In this document: in pieces, positions 1 to 7,703 of the stretch
How the letters are laid out: every line of letters begins with the position of its first letter
How positions within the stretch are numbered: the first letter of the stretch is position 1
NCBI RefSeq assembly: GCF_029906645.1
Contig: NZ_JARYGZ010000001.1
Span: forward strand, 1,483,208 to 1,547,207
Reading direction: 5' to 3'
DNA length: 64,000 nucleotides
Origin: Sphingomonas oryzagri
GTDB lineage: Bacteria; Pseudomonadota; Alphaproteobacteria; Sphingomonadales; Sphingomonadaceae
Translations under genes and position numbers: made by a program
The notes under the pieces: generated by a model
Databases searched by the model: none
The model's input: only the letters and a program-made list of their open reading frames with translations
Told to the model about the DNA's origin: nothing

Positions 1-842
<842 letters not shown>

Positions 843-944
843 GGGCGCCAGTTGGGATATTTCACCAACGCTTGGCAAGCCTCACATGGCGTATTGCTGT
901 ATTAACACGGCAAGAAACGGCAGAAAATGGTCGTTCGTCGAAAC

Positions 945-960
945 TGGCACGCTCTCTGCA
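945..960 (+). promoter_or_regulatory. Sigma-54 (-24/-12) promoter of the psp operon
   Basis: TGGCAC at 945-950 and CTGCA at 956-960 place the GG and GC dinucleotides exactly 10 nt apart, as in the RpoN consensus TGGCAC-N5-TTGCA. Transcription should start near 972, about 45 nt before the first psp ORF. Its position between divergent pspF and the psp genes supports the call. PspF enhancer sites would be expected in 850-940, but I cannot delimit them. Confidence 0.85.
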
Positions 961-1017
961 GAACTGTCCTCGTCACCGCGCGATGCGGTTCAAAAGATCG
1001 AAGACGGAGAAGTCACC

Positions 1018-1137
1018 ATGTTCACCCTCGATGCCACGGAGCGCAGCCGGATCGCCGTCGCGCTCGTCACCCTGGTCGCGACGGCCGCCGCAAGCCTCGC
1101 CTGCGTCGCCGCCGCCGTCGGTCCGGCCCTGTCCTGA
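1018..1137 (+). CDS. 39-residue membrane micro-protein, first gene of the psp operon
   Basis: The ATG at 1018 follows a clear GGAGAAG ribosome binding site and lies between the sigma-54 promoter and pspA, so it should be the first cistron. The 39-residue product starts MFTLDATERS and then has one Ala/Val/Leu-rich transmembrane stretch (about residues 11-36). I do not recognise a named family. Stress induction and a single membrane helix suggest a membrane-inserted effector or sensor subunit of the Psp response. That role is inferred from position only. Confidence 0.7.
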   Translation: MFTLDATERSRIAVALVTLVATAAASLACVAAAVGPALS

Positions 1138-1214
1138 TCGACGCCCCGCCGGCGGGGGCACGTCCCCGCCCCCGCCGGCCCTTCCCCACCAAGTTCGAAA
1201 CTGGAGTGCAACAG

Positions 1215-1895
1215 ATGGGTATCTTCTCCCGCACCCGAGACATCATCGCCGCCAACGTCACCGACCTGCTCGATAAGGCGGAGGATCCGGCGAAGATGAT
1301 CCGCATGATCATCATGGAGATGGAAGAGACGCTGATCGAGGTTCGCGCCTCGGCCGCGCGCACCATCGCCGACCAGAAGGAGATGCGCCGCCACATCGCC
1401 AAGCTCGACAAGCTCCAGGAGAGCTGGACCGAGAAGGCTGAGCTGGCGCTGAGCAAGGGCCGCGAGGATCTCGCCAAGGCCGCCCTGGTCGAGAAGAACA
1501 AGGCGACCGATATGGCCGAGCGCCTGAAGGAAGAGATCGGCGTGCTGGACGATGCCCTCCAGGCGTCCGAGGCCGACATCACCAAGCTGCAGAACAAGCT
1601 GCGCGAGGCGCGTGCCCGTCAGACCTCGATCGTCGCCCGGCTGGAGAGCGCGCACAACCGGTACAAGCTGCGCGAGATGACCAACGGCCCGAAGATCGAC
1701 GAGGCCTTCGCCCGCTTCGAGACGCTGGAGCGCCGCGTGGACTTCGCCGAAGGCCGCGCCGACGCCGCCGGCATGGGTGCCGCGCCGCGCACGCTGGAGG
1801 AGGAGATCGCCGATCTCAAGTCCTCCGAGAAGGTCGATGCCGAACTTGAGGCGCTGAAGGCCCGCATGGGCAAGTCCGCCGGCCAGGAGGGCTGA
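1215..1895 (+). CDS. pspA: Phage shock protein A (PspA/IM30 family)
   Basis: This peripheral inner-membrane protein oligomerises on damaged membranes (ESCRT-III/Vipp1 fold) and, in the classical system, restrains PspF. The 226-residue product begins MGIFSRTRDIIAANVTDLLD, the N-terminal amphipathic helix that binds anionic lipid. Long charged coiled-coil helices follow to about residue 215, with the family signature around EDPAKMIRMIIMEMEETLIE. The ATG at 1215 follows GGAG about 9 nt upstream. Only 4 nt separate its stop from pspB, so co-translation is likely. Confidence 0.97.
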   Translation: MGIFSRTRDIIAANVTDLLDKAEDPAKMIRMIIMEMEETLIEVRASAARTIADQKEMRRHIAKLDKLQESWTEKAELALSKGREDLAKAALVEKNKATDMAERLKEEIGVLDDALQASEADITKLQNKLREARARQTSIVARLESAHNRYKLREMTNGPKIDEAFARFETLERRVDFAEGRADAAGMGAAPRTLEEEIADLKSSEKVDAELEALKARMGKSAGQEG

Positions 1896-1899
1896 TCCG

Positions 1900-2196
1900 A
1901 TGGAGGATGTCCTCGTCCCCGTCATGATCTGCGGGATCCTGTTCATCGGGCTGCCCTGGATCATCTTCCACTACGTGACGCAGTGGAAGAAGGCCCGCGG
2001 CCTCTCGATCGAGGACGAGAACCTCCTCGACGGCCTGCACGACCTCGCCCGCCGCCTCGACGACCGGCTCTCGACCATCGAGCGCATCGTCGCCGCCGAC
2101 AATCCCAACTGGCGCCCCGGCCAGTCCGAACGCCCGAGCCGCGACATCACCCGCGATCTCGGCCGCGATGCGGACGACTGGCAGGGCCGCGCCTGA
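1900..2196 (+). CDS. pspB: Phage shock protein B (membrane sensor)
   Basis: PspB is a single-pass inner-membrane protein that works with PspC to release PspA from PspF. The 98-residue product has an N-terminal membrane helix (about residues 5-25). A leucine-zipper-like cytoplasmic tail contains DDRLSTIERIVAADNPNW, matching the ERI-x-D-x2-NWR ending of enterobacterial PspB. It carries about 20 extra residues after NWRPGQ. A similar ERI motif recurs in the downstream genes of this operon. Confidence 0.93.
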   Translation: MEDVLVPVMICGILFIGLPWIIFHYVTQWKKARGLSIEDENLLDGLHDLARRLDDRLSTIERIVAADNPNWRPGQSERPSRDITRDLGRDADDWQGRA

Positions 2197-2227
2197 AACG
2201 AACAGAACAAGATTAGGGAGAAATCCG

Positions 2228-2611
2228 ATGTCCGCCCGTCACACCAAATTCTACCTCGACAAGCGGAATTCCAAGTGGCTCGGCGTCTGCTCCGGCATCG
2301 CCGACTATACCGGCCTCGATGCGACCCTGGTGCGCGTCGCCGCCGTGATCCTGACCCTGATCGGTGGCTTCCCCTGGACGCTGATCGCCTACTGGATCAC
2401 CGCCTGGATCGCCTCGGACAAGCCGCGCGAGTTCGAGGACATGAGCTACGAGGATCGCAAGTTCTGGCAGAAGGTCCGCGTGACGCCGGGCAATTCGGTC
2501 CGCGACGTGCGCAGCCGCTTCCGCGACATCGACCGCCGGCTCTCCGACCTCGAAGTCTATTACACCAGCCACAATCGTCGCCTCGCCGACGAGATCGACA
2601 GCCTGCGCTGA
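2228..2611 (+). CDS. pspC: Phage shock protein C (PspC domain membrane protein)
   Basis: This is a polytopic PspC-domain protein that partners PspB in membrane-stress sensing. The ATG at 2228 follows a GGGAG site. The 127-residue product has the PspC signature KWLGVCSGIADYTGLDATLV. A hydrophobic segment follows (VRVAAVILTLIGGFPWTLI). The C-terminal cytoplasmic helix RRLSDLEVYYTSHNRRLADE ends in EIDSLR. That last part resembles the coiled-coil endings of the next three proteins, which suggests a shared interaction surface. Confidence 0.93.
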   Translation: MSARHTKFYLDKRNSKWLGVCSGIADYTGLDATLVRVAAVILTLIGGFPWTLIAYWITAWIASDKPREFEDMSYEDRKFWQKVRVTPGNSVRDVRSRFRDIDRRLSDLEVYYTSHNRRLADEIDSLR

Positions 2612-2634
2612 TCGCCTGAGACCGGAGACCCGTC

Positions 2635-2964
2635 ATGGCCCCCAACGCCTTCGCCCAGTTGCTGCCCTTCATCATCATGCTGGGCCTGATCGTCACCGCC
2701 GCCGGCATCGGCGGGTGGGTGTTCACCACCTGGCTCCGCGTGAAGAACGGCTATCCGCTGGACGGCGCCTGGGGCCAGGCGATCCACCCCGCCCGCAACA
2801 CCGAAACCGACGAGCGGGTGAAGCTGCTGACGCAGGAAAACGCCCAGCTCCGCGCCGAGATCGGCTCGGTCAAGGATCGTCTCGCCAATATCGAACGGAT
2901 CGTCACCGACGGCGCCTACCGCCTCGATCGCGAGATCGACGGCCTGCGCGGCCCCGCCAACTGA
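2635..2964 (+). CDS. Psp operon membrane/coiled-coil protein 1 (109 aa, PspB-like tail)
   Basis: This is an unnamed small protein downstream of pspC. One N-terminal membrane helix (about residues 8-33) is followed by a soluble part and then a coiled coil. It ends with DRLANIERIVTDGAYRLDRE then IDGLR. The tail aligns by eye with those of PspB, PspC and the next two proteins. I infer a PspB-like subunit that docks through this tail onto PspA or PspC. The length and gene position (24 nt after pspC) argue for a real cistron. Confidence 0.8.
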   Translation: MAPNAFAQLLPFIIMLGLIVTAAGIGGWVFTTWLRVKNGYPLDGAWGQAIHPARNTETDERVKLLTQENAQLRAEIGSVKDRLANIERIVTDGAYRLDREIDGLRGPAN

Positions 2965-2986
2965 TCACCGCTGAAGGAAACGCCCG

Positions 2987-3247
2987 ATGAGCCCCCTTCT
3001 GATCCCCATCTTCGCCTTGATGATCCCGATCGTCGCGATCCTGTCCGGCCCGCTCAAGCGCTGGATCGACATGAAGGAGCGCGCGACGCAGCAGGCCTCC
3101 AGCGAGGCCGCCGAGAAGGCCGCGCAATACGCCGCCAAGACCGAGCGCCTGGAACAGCGGGTCGCGGTGCTGGAACGCATCCTGACCGACCGCTCCGCCA
3201 ATCTCGCCGACGAGATCGACCGGCTGCGCGACAGCCCCCTGAACTGA
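2987..3247 (+). CDS. Psp operon membrane/coiled-coil protein 2 (86 aa, PspB-like tail)
   Basis: This 86-residue protein has an N-terminal hydrophobic helix (MSPLLIPIFALMIPIVAILS), a basic juxtamembrane stretch and an Ala/Glu-rich coiled coil. The tail contains QRVAVLERILTDRSANLADE and then IDRLRD. It starts 22 nt after the preceding gene with AAGGAA about 8 nt upstream of the ATG. No named family is recognised. The layout is that of PspB, so it is probably a paralogous membrane-stress subunit. Confidence 0.8.
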   Translation: MSPLLIPIFALMIPIVAILSGPLKRWIDMKERATQQASSEAAEKAAQYAAKTERLEQRVAVLERILTDRSANLADEIDRLRDSPLN

Positions 3248-3287
3248 TCGGCCCTTTAACCGACGCTTCCCAACAGGGAGACAGACA

Positions 3288-3635
3288 ATGAACCACGGTG
3301 AATGGATGGTCGTCGTGATCGTGGGCATGGTGATCGCCGCCCGCATCTACCGCGACAAATGCGGGATCGGCGGAGGCAGCTTCGGCCGCCGCAACGCCAA
3401 CCGCGACCGCTTCGACACGCCCCGCCAGCGCTTTGCCGGCGATGCCGACGACGCGGAGAACCAGCGGCTCCGCGAGGAAGTCCGCGCGCTCAAGGACCGG
3501 ATCGCGGTGCTCGAGCGGATCGCCACCGACAGCTCCACCAGCCTCGATCGCGAGATCGAAGCCCTGCGCGATCGCCCCTACGATCGCGCCAGCCCCGAAC
3601 CGCGCGACCGGCCGTCCAGCCGCGAGCGCCAGTAA
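3288..3635 (+). CDS. Psp operon membrane/coiled-coil protein 3 (115 aa, PspB-like tail)
   Basis: A short N-terminal membrane helix (GEWMVVVIVGMVIAARIY) is followed by a Gly/Arg-rich linker. A coiled coil comes next, with DRIAVLERIATDSSTSLDRE and then IEALRD, and an Arg/Pro-rich end of about 20 residues. GGGAGA lies upstream of the ATG at 3288. The central tail is nearly the same as in the two preceding proteins, while the membrane segments differ. Function is unknown; a Psp accessory role is inferred from operon position and the shared tail. Confidence 0.8.
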   Translation: MNHGEWMVVVIVGMVIAARIYRDKCGIGGGSFGRRNANRDRFDTPRQRFAGDADDAENQRLREEVRALKDRIAVLERIATDSSTSLDREIEALRDRPYDRASPEPRDRPSSRERQ

Positions 3636-3650
3636 CCGAGGACCGATGCG

Positions 3651-3896
3651 ATGACCGAGACCGTCTCCATCATCACGCTTTCCGTCGCGGGCCTCGCCGG
3701 CCTGGCGATGGTGACCGCCGCCGCTCTGGCCGGCTGGCGCGGCTGGCTCGACCTCCAGCGTACCGCGCTCGCCGGCGACCATCCCGAGATGCCGGCCGCG
3801 GCGGCGCCCGCCAACACCGGCGCCCGCATCGAACTCGCCGACCTCAAGGAGCGCGTGCGCAAGCTCGAGGCGATCGCGGCGGGGATCGACCTTTGA
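3651..3896 (+). CDS. Psp operon membrane/coiled-coil protein 4 (81 aa, truncated tail)
   Basis: This is the last gene of the psp run, 15 nt after the previous stop. It has an N-terminal membrane helix (about residues 6-29) and an Ala/Pro linker. The final helix LADLKERVRKLEAIAAGIDL matches only the first half of the tail motif seen upstream, losing the L-x2-EID-x-LR half. The family is not recognised. A hairpin follows at 3910-3945 and may end the transcript. Confidence 0.75.
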   Translation: MTETVSIITLSVAGLAGLAMVTAAALAGWRGWLDLQRTALAGDHPEMPAAAAPANTGARIELADLKERVRKLEAIAAGIDL

Positions 3897-3909
3897 CTCC
3901 GCGGGGGTA

Positions 3910-3945
3910 CGTGGCCGGCTGAGGGCTTCCCGCCCGCCGGCCACG
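3910..3945 (+). terminator. Hairpin after the psp operon
   Basis: CGTGGCCGGC (3910-3919) and GCCGGCCACG (3936-3945) form a perfect 10-bp stem with a 16-nt loop. There is no U tract, so it is a weak intrinsic terminator or an RNA-stabilising hairpin at the end of the psp transcript. sufE begins 16 nt later. Confidence 0.5.
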
Positions 3946-3961
3946 CTGCTAACCGCCCCGC

Positions 3962-4375
3962 ATGGCCGCCTCTCTCGACGATATCCGCGAGGAATATGAA
4001 TTCCTCGATTCCGACGACCGCTATCGCCTGCTGATCGATCTGGGCCGCCAGCTCGAAGCGATGCCCGAACCACTCAAGACCGACGCGACGCTGGTGCGGG
4101 GCTGCTCCGCTTCGGTGTGGGTCTATCCGACGCAACCTGACGGCGACCGGCTCCACTTTCTCGCCGACTCCAACGCCGCGATAACAAAGGGCATCATCGC
4201 GCTGGTGCTGCTGACCGTGCAGGACAAGCCCGCATCCGAGATCGCCAAGACCGATATCGAGGAGCTACTCGCCCCGTTCGACCTGAAGAACCAGCTCAGT
4301 TCCAACCGCACGCAGGGCATCCCCAACATGATCGCGCTTATCCGCGAGACCGCGACGCGCTATGCTGGGGCATGA
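3962..4375 (+). CDS. sufE: SufE family cysteine desulfurase sulfur acceptor
   Basis: SufE accepts persulfide sulfur from the cysteine desulfurase SufS and hands it to the SufBCD scaffold for Fe-S cluster assembly. The 137-residue product has the family acceptor loop VRGCSASVWV (active Cys about residue 45). The conserved end NQLSSNRTQGIPNMIALIRE is also present. No sufS or sufBCD lies next to it, although two cysteine desulfurase genes sit at 20-22 kb. Its stop overlaps the start of the next gene (ATGA), so the two are probably co-translated. Confidence 0.93.
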   Translation: MAASLDDIREEYEFLDSDDRYRLLIDLGRQLEAMPEPLKTDATLVRGCSASVWVYPTQPDGDRLHFLADSNAAITKGIIALVLLTVQDKPASEIAKTDIEELLAPFDLKNQLSSNRTQGIPNMIALIRETATRYAGA

Positions 4376-4794
4376 TGTTCGCAAAGCGTACCGCCGCCGC
4401 TCTCGGGTTCGCGCTGCTGCTCGCCGGTAGCGCGGTCGCAGCCGTTCCGGCCAAACCTGCCAAGACCTATCCTACCGGTGCCTTCGCCGTGGCCGATCAC
4501 AAGGTCGCGCCGACCGAGGTCATGGATGCACGCGCTATCCCCGACATGACGGGTAAGCCGTCGCTGATGATCACGCTGAGCCCGGCGGCCGCCGCCGCGA
4601 TCGGCGGAAAGGCGGGCGACAGGCTGCCCTGCACGCTCGATGGCAAAGTGATCGGCACCAGCCCCGCCGATGCGCTGGCGACCGATCATGTCCTCGCGAT
4701 CTCGGGCGATTTCGGCGACTACGACGCCACCGCCGCGCTCGCCCGCCGCATATCGGGCCGCGATCCGCTGCCGGACGCCGAAGGCGACGAGTGA
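4372..4794 (+). CDS. Secreted protein resembling the SecD P1-head domain
   Basis: The product is 140 residues with a Sec signal peptide (FAKRTAAALGFALLLAGSAV, cleavage near AVAA). The mature part contains SLMITLSPAAAAAIGG, LPCTLDGKVIGTSP and LAISGDFGDYDATAALARRI ahead of DPLP. By eye this follows the SecD P1-head pattern: a beta strand, then LDGKVI-x-SP, then I-SG-F, then EA-x2-LA, then LP. It would be a periplasmic stand-alone version with no membrane segments. Two in-frame ATGs (4372, 4375) overlap the sufE stop. The function is unknown. Confidence 0.75.
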   Translation: MMFAKRTAAALGFALLLAGSAVAAVPAKPAKTYPTGAFAVADHKVAPTEVMDARAIPDMTGKPSLMITLSPAAAAAIGGKAGDRLPCTLDGKVIGTSPADALATDHVLAISGDFGDYDATAALARRISGRDPLPDAEGDE

Positions 4795-4798
4795 GCCG

Positions 4799-5098
4799 CT
4801 AGACTGTCAGGCCAAGCCGCTCGGCCACCTCGTCCACCGACGCACCTTCTTCCACCAGCATCCACTTGCCTGGATGCGCGGCGTCGATCACCGTGACAGC
4901 GCCCTTGGGGCAGACGCCGAGGCAGCGCGTCTCGATCACGCCGAAATCTGCCTTGCGCTTCTTGCCGCCGCCGAGCTTCCGCAGCACCTTGGCGAGCGGC
5001 GTCCTGCCCTTCTCGCCGAAGCCGCCGCCGATCTTCTTCGAGCATTTGCCGCAGACGAGGATCGTCGCCGACCAGTTGGACCGGACCGAGAGCTTCAC
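4799..5098 (-). CDS. Thioredoxin-like [2Fe-2S] ferredoxin (CP12/Shethna type)
   Basis: The 99-residue product has the four-cysteine pattern of thioredoxin-fold ferredoxins: VCGKCSKK near the start and TRCLGVCPKGAV in the second half, with a closing EVAERL helix. The start is GTG at 5098, whose GTGA overlaps the stop of the J-domain gene, so translation is probably coupled. The N-terminal Cys pair is C-x2-C rather than the long C-x10-12-C spacing. This could make it a variant or a metal-binding paralogue. Confidence 0.8.
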   Translation of the reverse strand: MKLSVRSNWSATILVCGKCSKKIGGGFGEKGRTPLAKVLRKLGGGKKRKADFGVIETRCLGVCPKGAVTVIDAAHPGKWMLVEEGASVDEVAERLGLTV

Positions 5099-5631
5099 GA
5101 AACGCCCTGGCGCCGTTCCTCGGCGGTCCTGAGAACGTCCCACGCCGCCTGCACCTTGCGGAAGCGCTCGGCGGCGGCATCGTCTCCCGGCTTCACGTCG
5201 GGATGGTTGGCCTTGGCGAGCCGGCGCCACGCCGCCTTGGCATCCTCGAACGAGGCGTCGCCGTCCAGCTCCAGCGCCTCCAGCGCGCGCATCTCGTCGC
5301 GCGAGCGGCTGCCGTCGCCGGGGCCGCCCCAGCTGTTGTAGGAGGAGTCCGCATAGCCCGCCGACGTCCGCCGCTCGTCGCGCTCGCGCTTGGCCGCCTC
5401 CTCTGCGGAGAGGCCCTGAAAATAATCCCAGTTCCGGTTATATTCGGCGGCATGTTCCTCGCAGAACCACCAGCGTTCGGGGCTGTTGGGCGATTTGGGC
5501 GCGGGCCGGTCGCCGGGCCGGTCGCAGCCGTCGCGATCGCACAGGCGCACCTGCGTGGCGCCGCGCTCGGACCCGTAGCCCCGCCAGCGGGGAAAACCCC
5601 AGTCGTTCGATCGTGTCTGCCGTCGTGCCAT
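5095..5631 (-). CDS. J-domain protein with N-terminal cysteine-containing region
   Basis: This is a 178-residue DnaJ-domain protein. The J domain is C-terminal (about residues 115-178) and contains NHPDVKPGDD, the HPD motif needed to stimulate DnaK ATPase. The N-terminal half is Arg/Trp-rich with CDRDGCDRPGD and a later FCEEHAAEYN, which together look like a small metal-binding site. It overlaps the ferredoxin gene by 4 nt. A co-chaperone role is certain only from the J domain; pairing with a ferredoxin hints at Fe-S or redox work. Confidence 0.88.
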   Translation of the reverse strand: MARRQTRSNDWGFPRWRGYGSERGATQVRLCDRDGCDRPGDRPAPKSPNSPERWWFCEEHAAEYNRNWDYFQGLSAEEAAKRERDERRTSAGYADSSYNSWGGPGDGSRSRDEMRALEALELDGDASFEDAKAAWRRLAKANHPDVKPGDDAAAERFRKVQAAWDVLRTAEERRQGVS

Positions 5632-5684
5632 TCCGCCCTATCTAGGAGCGCGCGCCGACTTTCGCGACTGCGAAAACCGAAAAA

Positions 5685-6332
5685 TCAGGCGGTGCGGCGG
5701 CGGGAGAACCAGGCTTCGACGATGCTCAGCAGCACCAGTGCGGCCGCCGGCGCAAACAGAACCTCCGGCCCGTAGCGCAGTTGCCCGCGCGCGCCGAGCG
5801 CCACGCCGAGCACCAGCGCGCCCCAGAGCAGGCAGTCCAGCATCACTGCCCGCGCCTCGCCGGGGCGGCCGAGGCGGGTCAGCCCGGTGCCGATACGCAC
5901 CAACGTCCCCGTCATGTAGGTCATTCCGATCCGCGCGCCGCGCTCGCCCAGCACCAGCGCGTTGGACAGCCCCATCGCCACCGGGAGCAGCACGATACCC
6001 GTAATCGGGTGCGCGCCCTCTATCATCAGGCCGGCCACGCCGATCAGCGCCGCCTCGACGAGGAACAGCAGCGACGCGGCGAAGCGGCCCGCCACCTCGT
6101 CGATCAACGCGCCCAGCGCCGCGCCGCCGATGAACAGGACGATCAGTCCGCCGACGAACAGCGCCGAATGCCATTCCCGGTAAGCGAGGTGCATGCCGAG
6201 CCGGGTCGAGTTTCCGCTCATGAACGAGACGAAATAGCCGCCAAGCTCGGTGAAGCCGACCGCGTCCACGCAGCCGGCAACCAGCGCAAGAAGGATGGCG
6301 GCGGTGGTCCGTTCCGTCGGCAGGCTCTGCAT
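5685..6332 (-). CDS. DUF1275 (YoaK family) integral membrane protein
   Basis: The 215-residue polytopic protein has about six hydrophobic segments. It carries the DUF1275 signatures GCVDAVGFTELGGYFVSFMS with GNSTRLG near the N-terminus, and later MTYMTGTLVRIG. Family members are predicted transporters or permease-like proteins of unknown substrate. It ends in an Arg-rich cytosolic tail (FSRRRTA). It is separated by 53 nt from the J-domain gene on the same strand and has no obvious functional neighbour. Confidence 0.92.
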   Translation of the reverse strand: MQSLPTERTTAAILLALVAGCVDAVGFTELGGYFVSFMSGNSTRLGMHLAYREWHSALFVGGLIVLFIGGAALGALIDEVAGRFAASLLFLVEAALIGVAGLMIEGAHPITGIVLLPVAMGLSNALVLGERGARIGMTYMTGTLVRIGTGLTRLGRPGEARAVMLDCLLWGALVLGVALGARGQLRYGPEVLFAPAAALVLLSIVEAWFSRRRTA

Positions 6333-6389
6333 CGCCGGTATTGCTAGGGCGTGATGCGCGAAAGCGGAAGAGGTAAGTTAACAGCGGTC

Positions 6390-6520
6390 CGATCCTCCCC
6401 CGCCAGAGGGAGGTTGCACGCGAAGCGTGACGGAAGGAGGCCAGCGGAAGGGTCGAAAGCGGATCGCCGCCCGCCCCCTCTGACGCCCGTTGGGCGCCAC
6501 CTCCCCCTGGCGGGAGAGGA
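6390..6520. repeat. Large inverted repeat (Sphingomonas-type intergenic element)
   Basis: CCTCCCCCGCCAGAGGGAGG-like sequence near 6393-6413 is matched in inverted orientation by CACCTCCCCCTGGCGGGAGA near 6499-6517. Between them is a GC-rich, partly palindromic core with GCACGCGAAGCGTGACGG and GACGCCCGTTGGGCG. It lies between the DUF1275 gene and the 3' end of rnpB, so it may also act as a transcription stop. No coding potential is evident. Confidence 0.65.
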
Positions 6521-6527
6521 TTTCAAA

Positions 6528-6891
6528 GCGCCAGAGGGTCTATAAGCCGGGTTCTGTCCATCCCTTTCGGGACTGTGCGACCATTCCTCTCGGGCCGGTG
6601 TCGCCACCGGCCTCCAGCAACCAACCCGGACCACGGGGCGGAAGCGGCCCCATATGCGGTCCCTATTCGGTCTTGCTCCCGGTGGGGTTTGCCGTGCCGC
6701 TCCTGTTGCCAGGAACGCGGTGCGCTCTTGCCGCACCCTTTCGCCCTTACCGTGCCGAAGCGACGGCGGTGTCCTTTCTGTGGCACTTTCCCTGGGGTCG
6801 CCCCCGCCGGGCGTTACCCGGCACCGTGCTTTCCGTGGAGCCCGGACTTTCCTCGACACTCGCGTGACGCGGTCGCCCGACCCTCTGGCGC
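6528..6891 (-). ncRNA. rnpB: RNase P RNA (M1 RNA)
   Basis: Read on the minus strand the region has the bacterial RNase P RNA landmarks. These are GAGGAAAGTCCGGGCTCC near the 5' end, the CACAGAAA stretch, a GTAAGGGCGAAAGGGTGCGG segment and the 3' signature ACAGAACCCGGCTTATAG. The ends were set from the P1 stem: 13 nt at 6879-6891 (5') pair perfectly with 6528-6540 (3'). The approximate 364-nt length fits the alphaproteobacterial type A RNA. It processes the 5' ends of tRNA precursors. Confidence 0.96.
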
Positions 6892-6931
6892 AGCGGCTGT
6901 TAGCCGAGCCGCGACTGTCACGAAAGCGAAA

Positions 6932-7645
6932 TCAGTATGGATCCCCGGCCCGCATCGCCGCGCCCTTGTCTCCGCCGGTGAGCAGCGATAGCAGGATGGC
7001 GCGGCACTGGCCGTCGATCACGCCGTCCAGATTCTCCGGCCGGAAACGCCGCTGAAAGGCGCGCACGGCCGCCTCCTGATCGACGATGTCGTAGCCGAAC
7101 CGCTCCAGCGCGAGCAGGAAACCGGCATCGCTCCAATGCGGGTCGGTCAGATACTTCTCCGGCCTCGGCAGCGCGAGGCGCAGCTTCGCCAGCCGCTCCC
7201 AGTCGAACAGCTCGCCCGGATCCTCCTTGCGGGCCGGCGCGATGTCCGAATGGCCGACGATGTTCCCGCGCGTGATGCCGTAGCGCGGCACGATCTGCAT
7301 CATCAGCGTCACCAGCGCGGCCATCTGCTGCTCGGGGAAGGGTCGATAGCCGAATTCGTGCCCCGGATTGACCAGCTCGATCCCGATGCTCGCCGAATTC
7401 ACGTCGGTGATGCCGCGCCAATAGCTGCGGCCCGCGTGCCAGGCGCGCAGTTTCTCATCGACGAGGCGGACGACCTGCCCGTCTTCGGCGATCAGATAGT
7501 GCGAGGAGACCTTCGCCTCCGGATCGGTCAGCCGGCGCAGCGCAGAGGCGCCGTCCTGCATCCCGGTATAATGCAGCACGATGATCGAGATGGGCAAAGA
7601 CCGCTCGTCGAAATTCGGCGAGGGACAATCGATGATACCGGCCAT
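6932..7645 (-). CDS. N-acetylmuramoyl-L-alanine amidase (AmpD/AmiD type)
   Basis: This zinc amidase cleaves the bond between N-acetylmuramate and L-alanine in peptidoglycan or its recycled fragments. The 237-residue product has Zn ligand His25 in IIVLHYTG, and His about 131 with Asp about 141 in VGHSDIAPARKEDPG. The C-terminal part (about 165-225) resembles a peptidoglycan-binding helical repeat (AVRAFQRRFRPENLDGVID), which points to AmiD-like rather than minimal AmpD. No signal peptide is visible, so a cytosolic recycling role is possible. Confidence 0.92.
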   Translation of the reverse strand: MAGIIDCPSPNFDERSLPISIIVLHYTGMQDGASALRRLTDPEAKVSSHYLIAEDGQVVRLVDEKLRAWHAGRSYWRGITDVNSASIGIELVNPGHEFGYRPFPEQQMAALVTLMMQIVPRYGITRGNIVGHSDIAPARKEDPGELFDWERLAKLRLALPRPEKYLTDPHWSDAGFLLALERFGYDIVDQEAAVRAFQRRFRPENLDGVIDGQCRAILLSLLTGGDKGAAMRAGDPY

Positions 7646-7703
7646 GGCGCAGCAGTCGCGCGGCTCGGTTACCGCGTCAAGTCAGAGAGCGTGTCGAAGC
7701 CCC

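Noticed and set aside
843-944. A second -24/-12 element near 872-900
   Set aside because: GG and GC pairs there are not 10 nt apart, unlike the site at 945-960.
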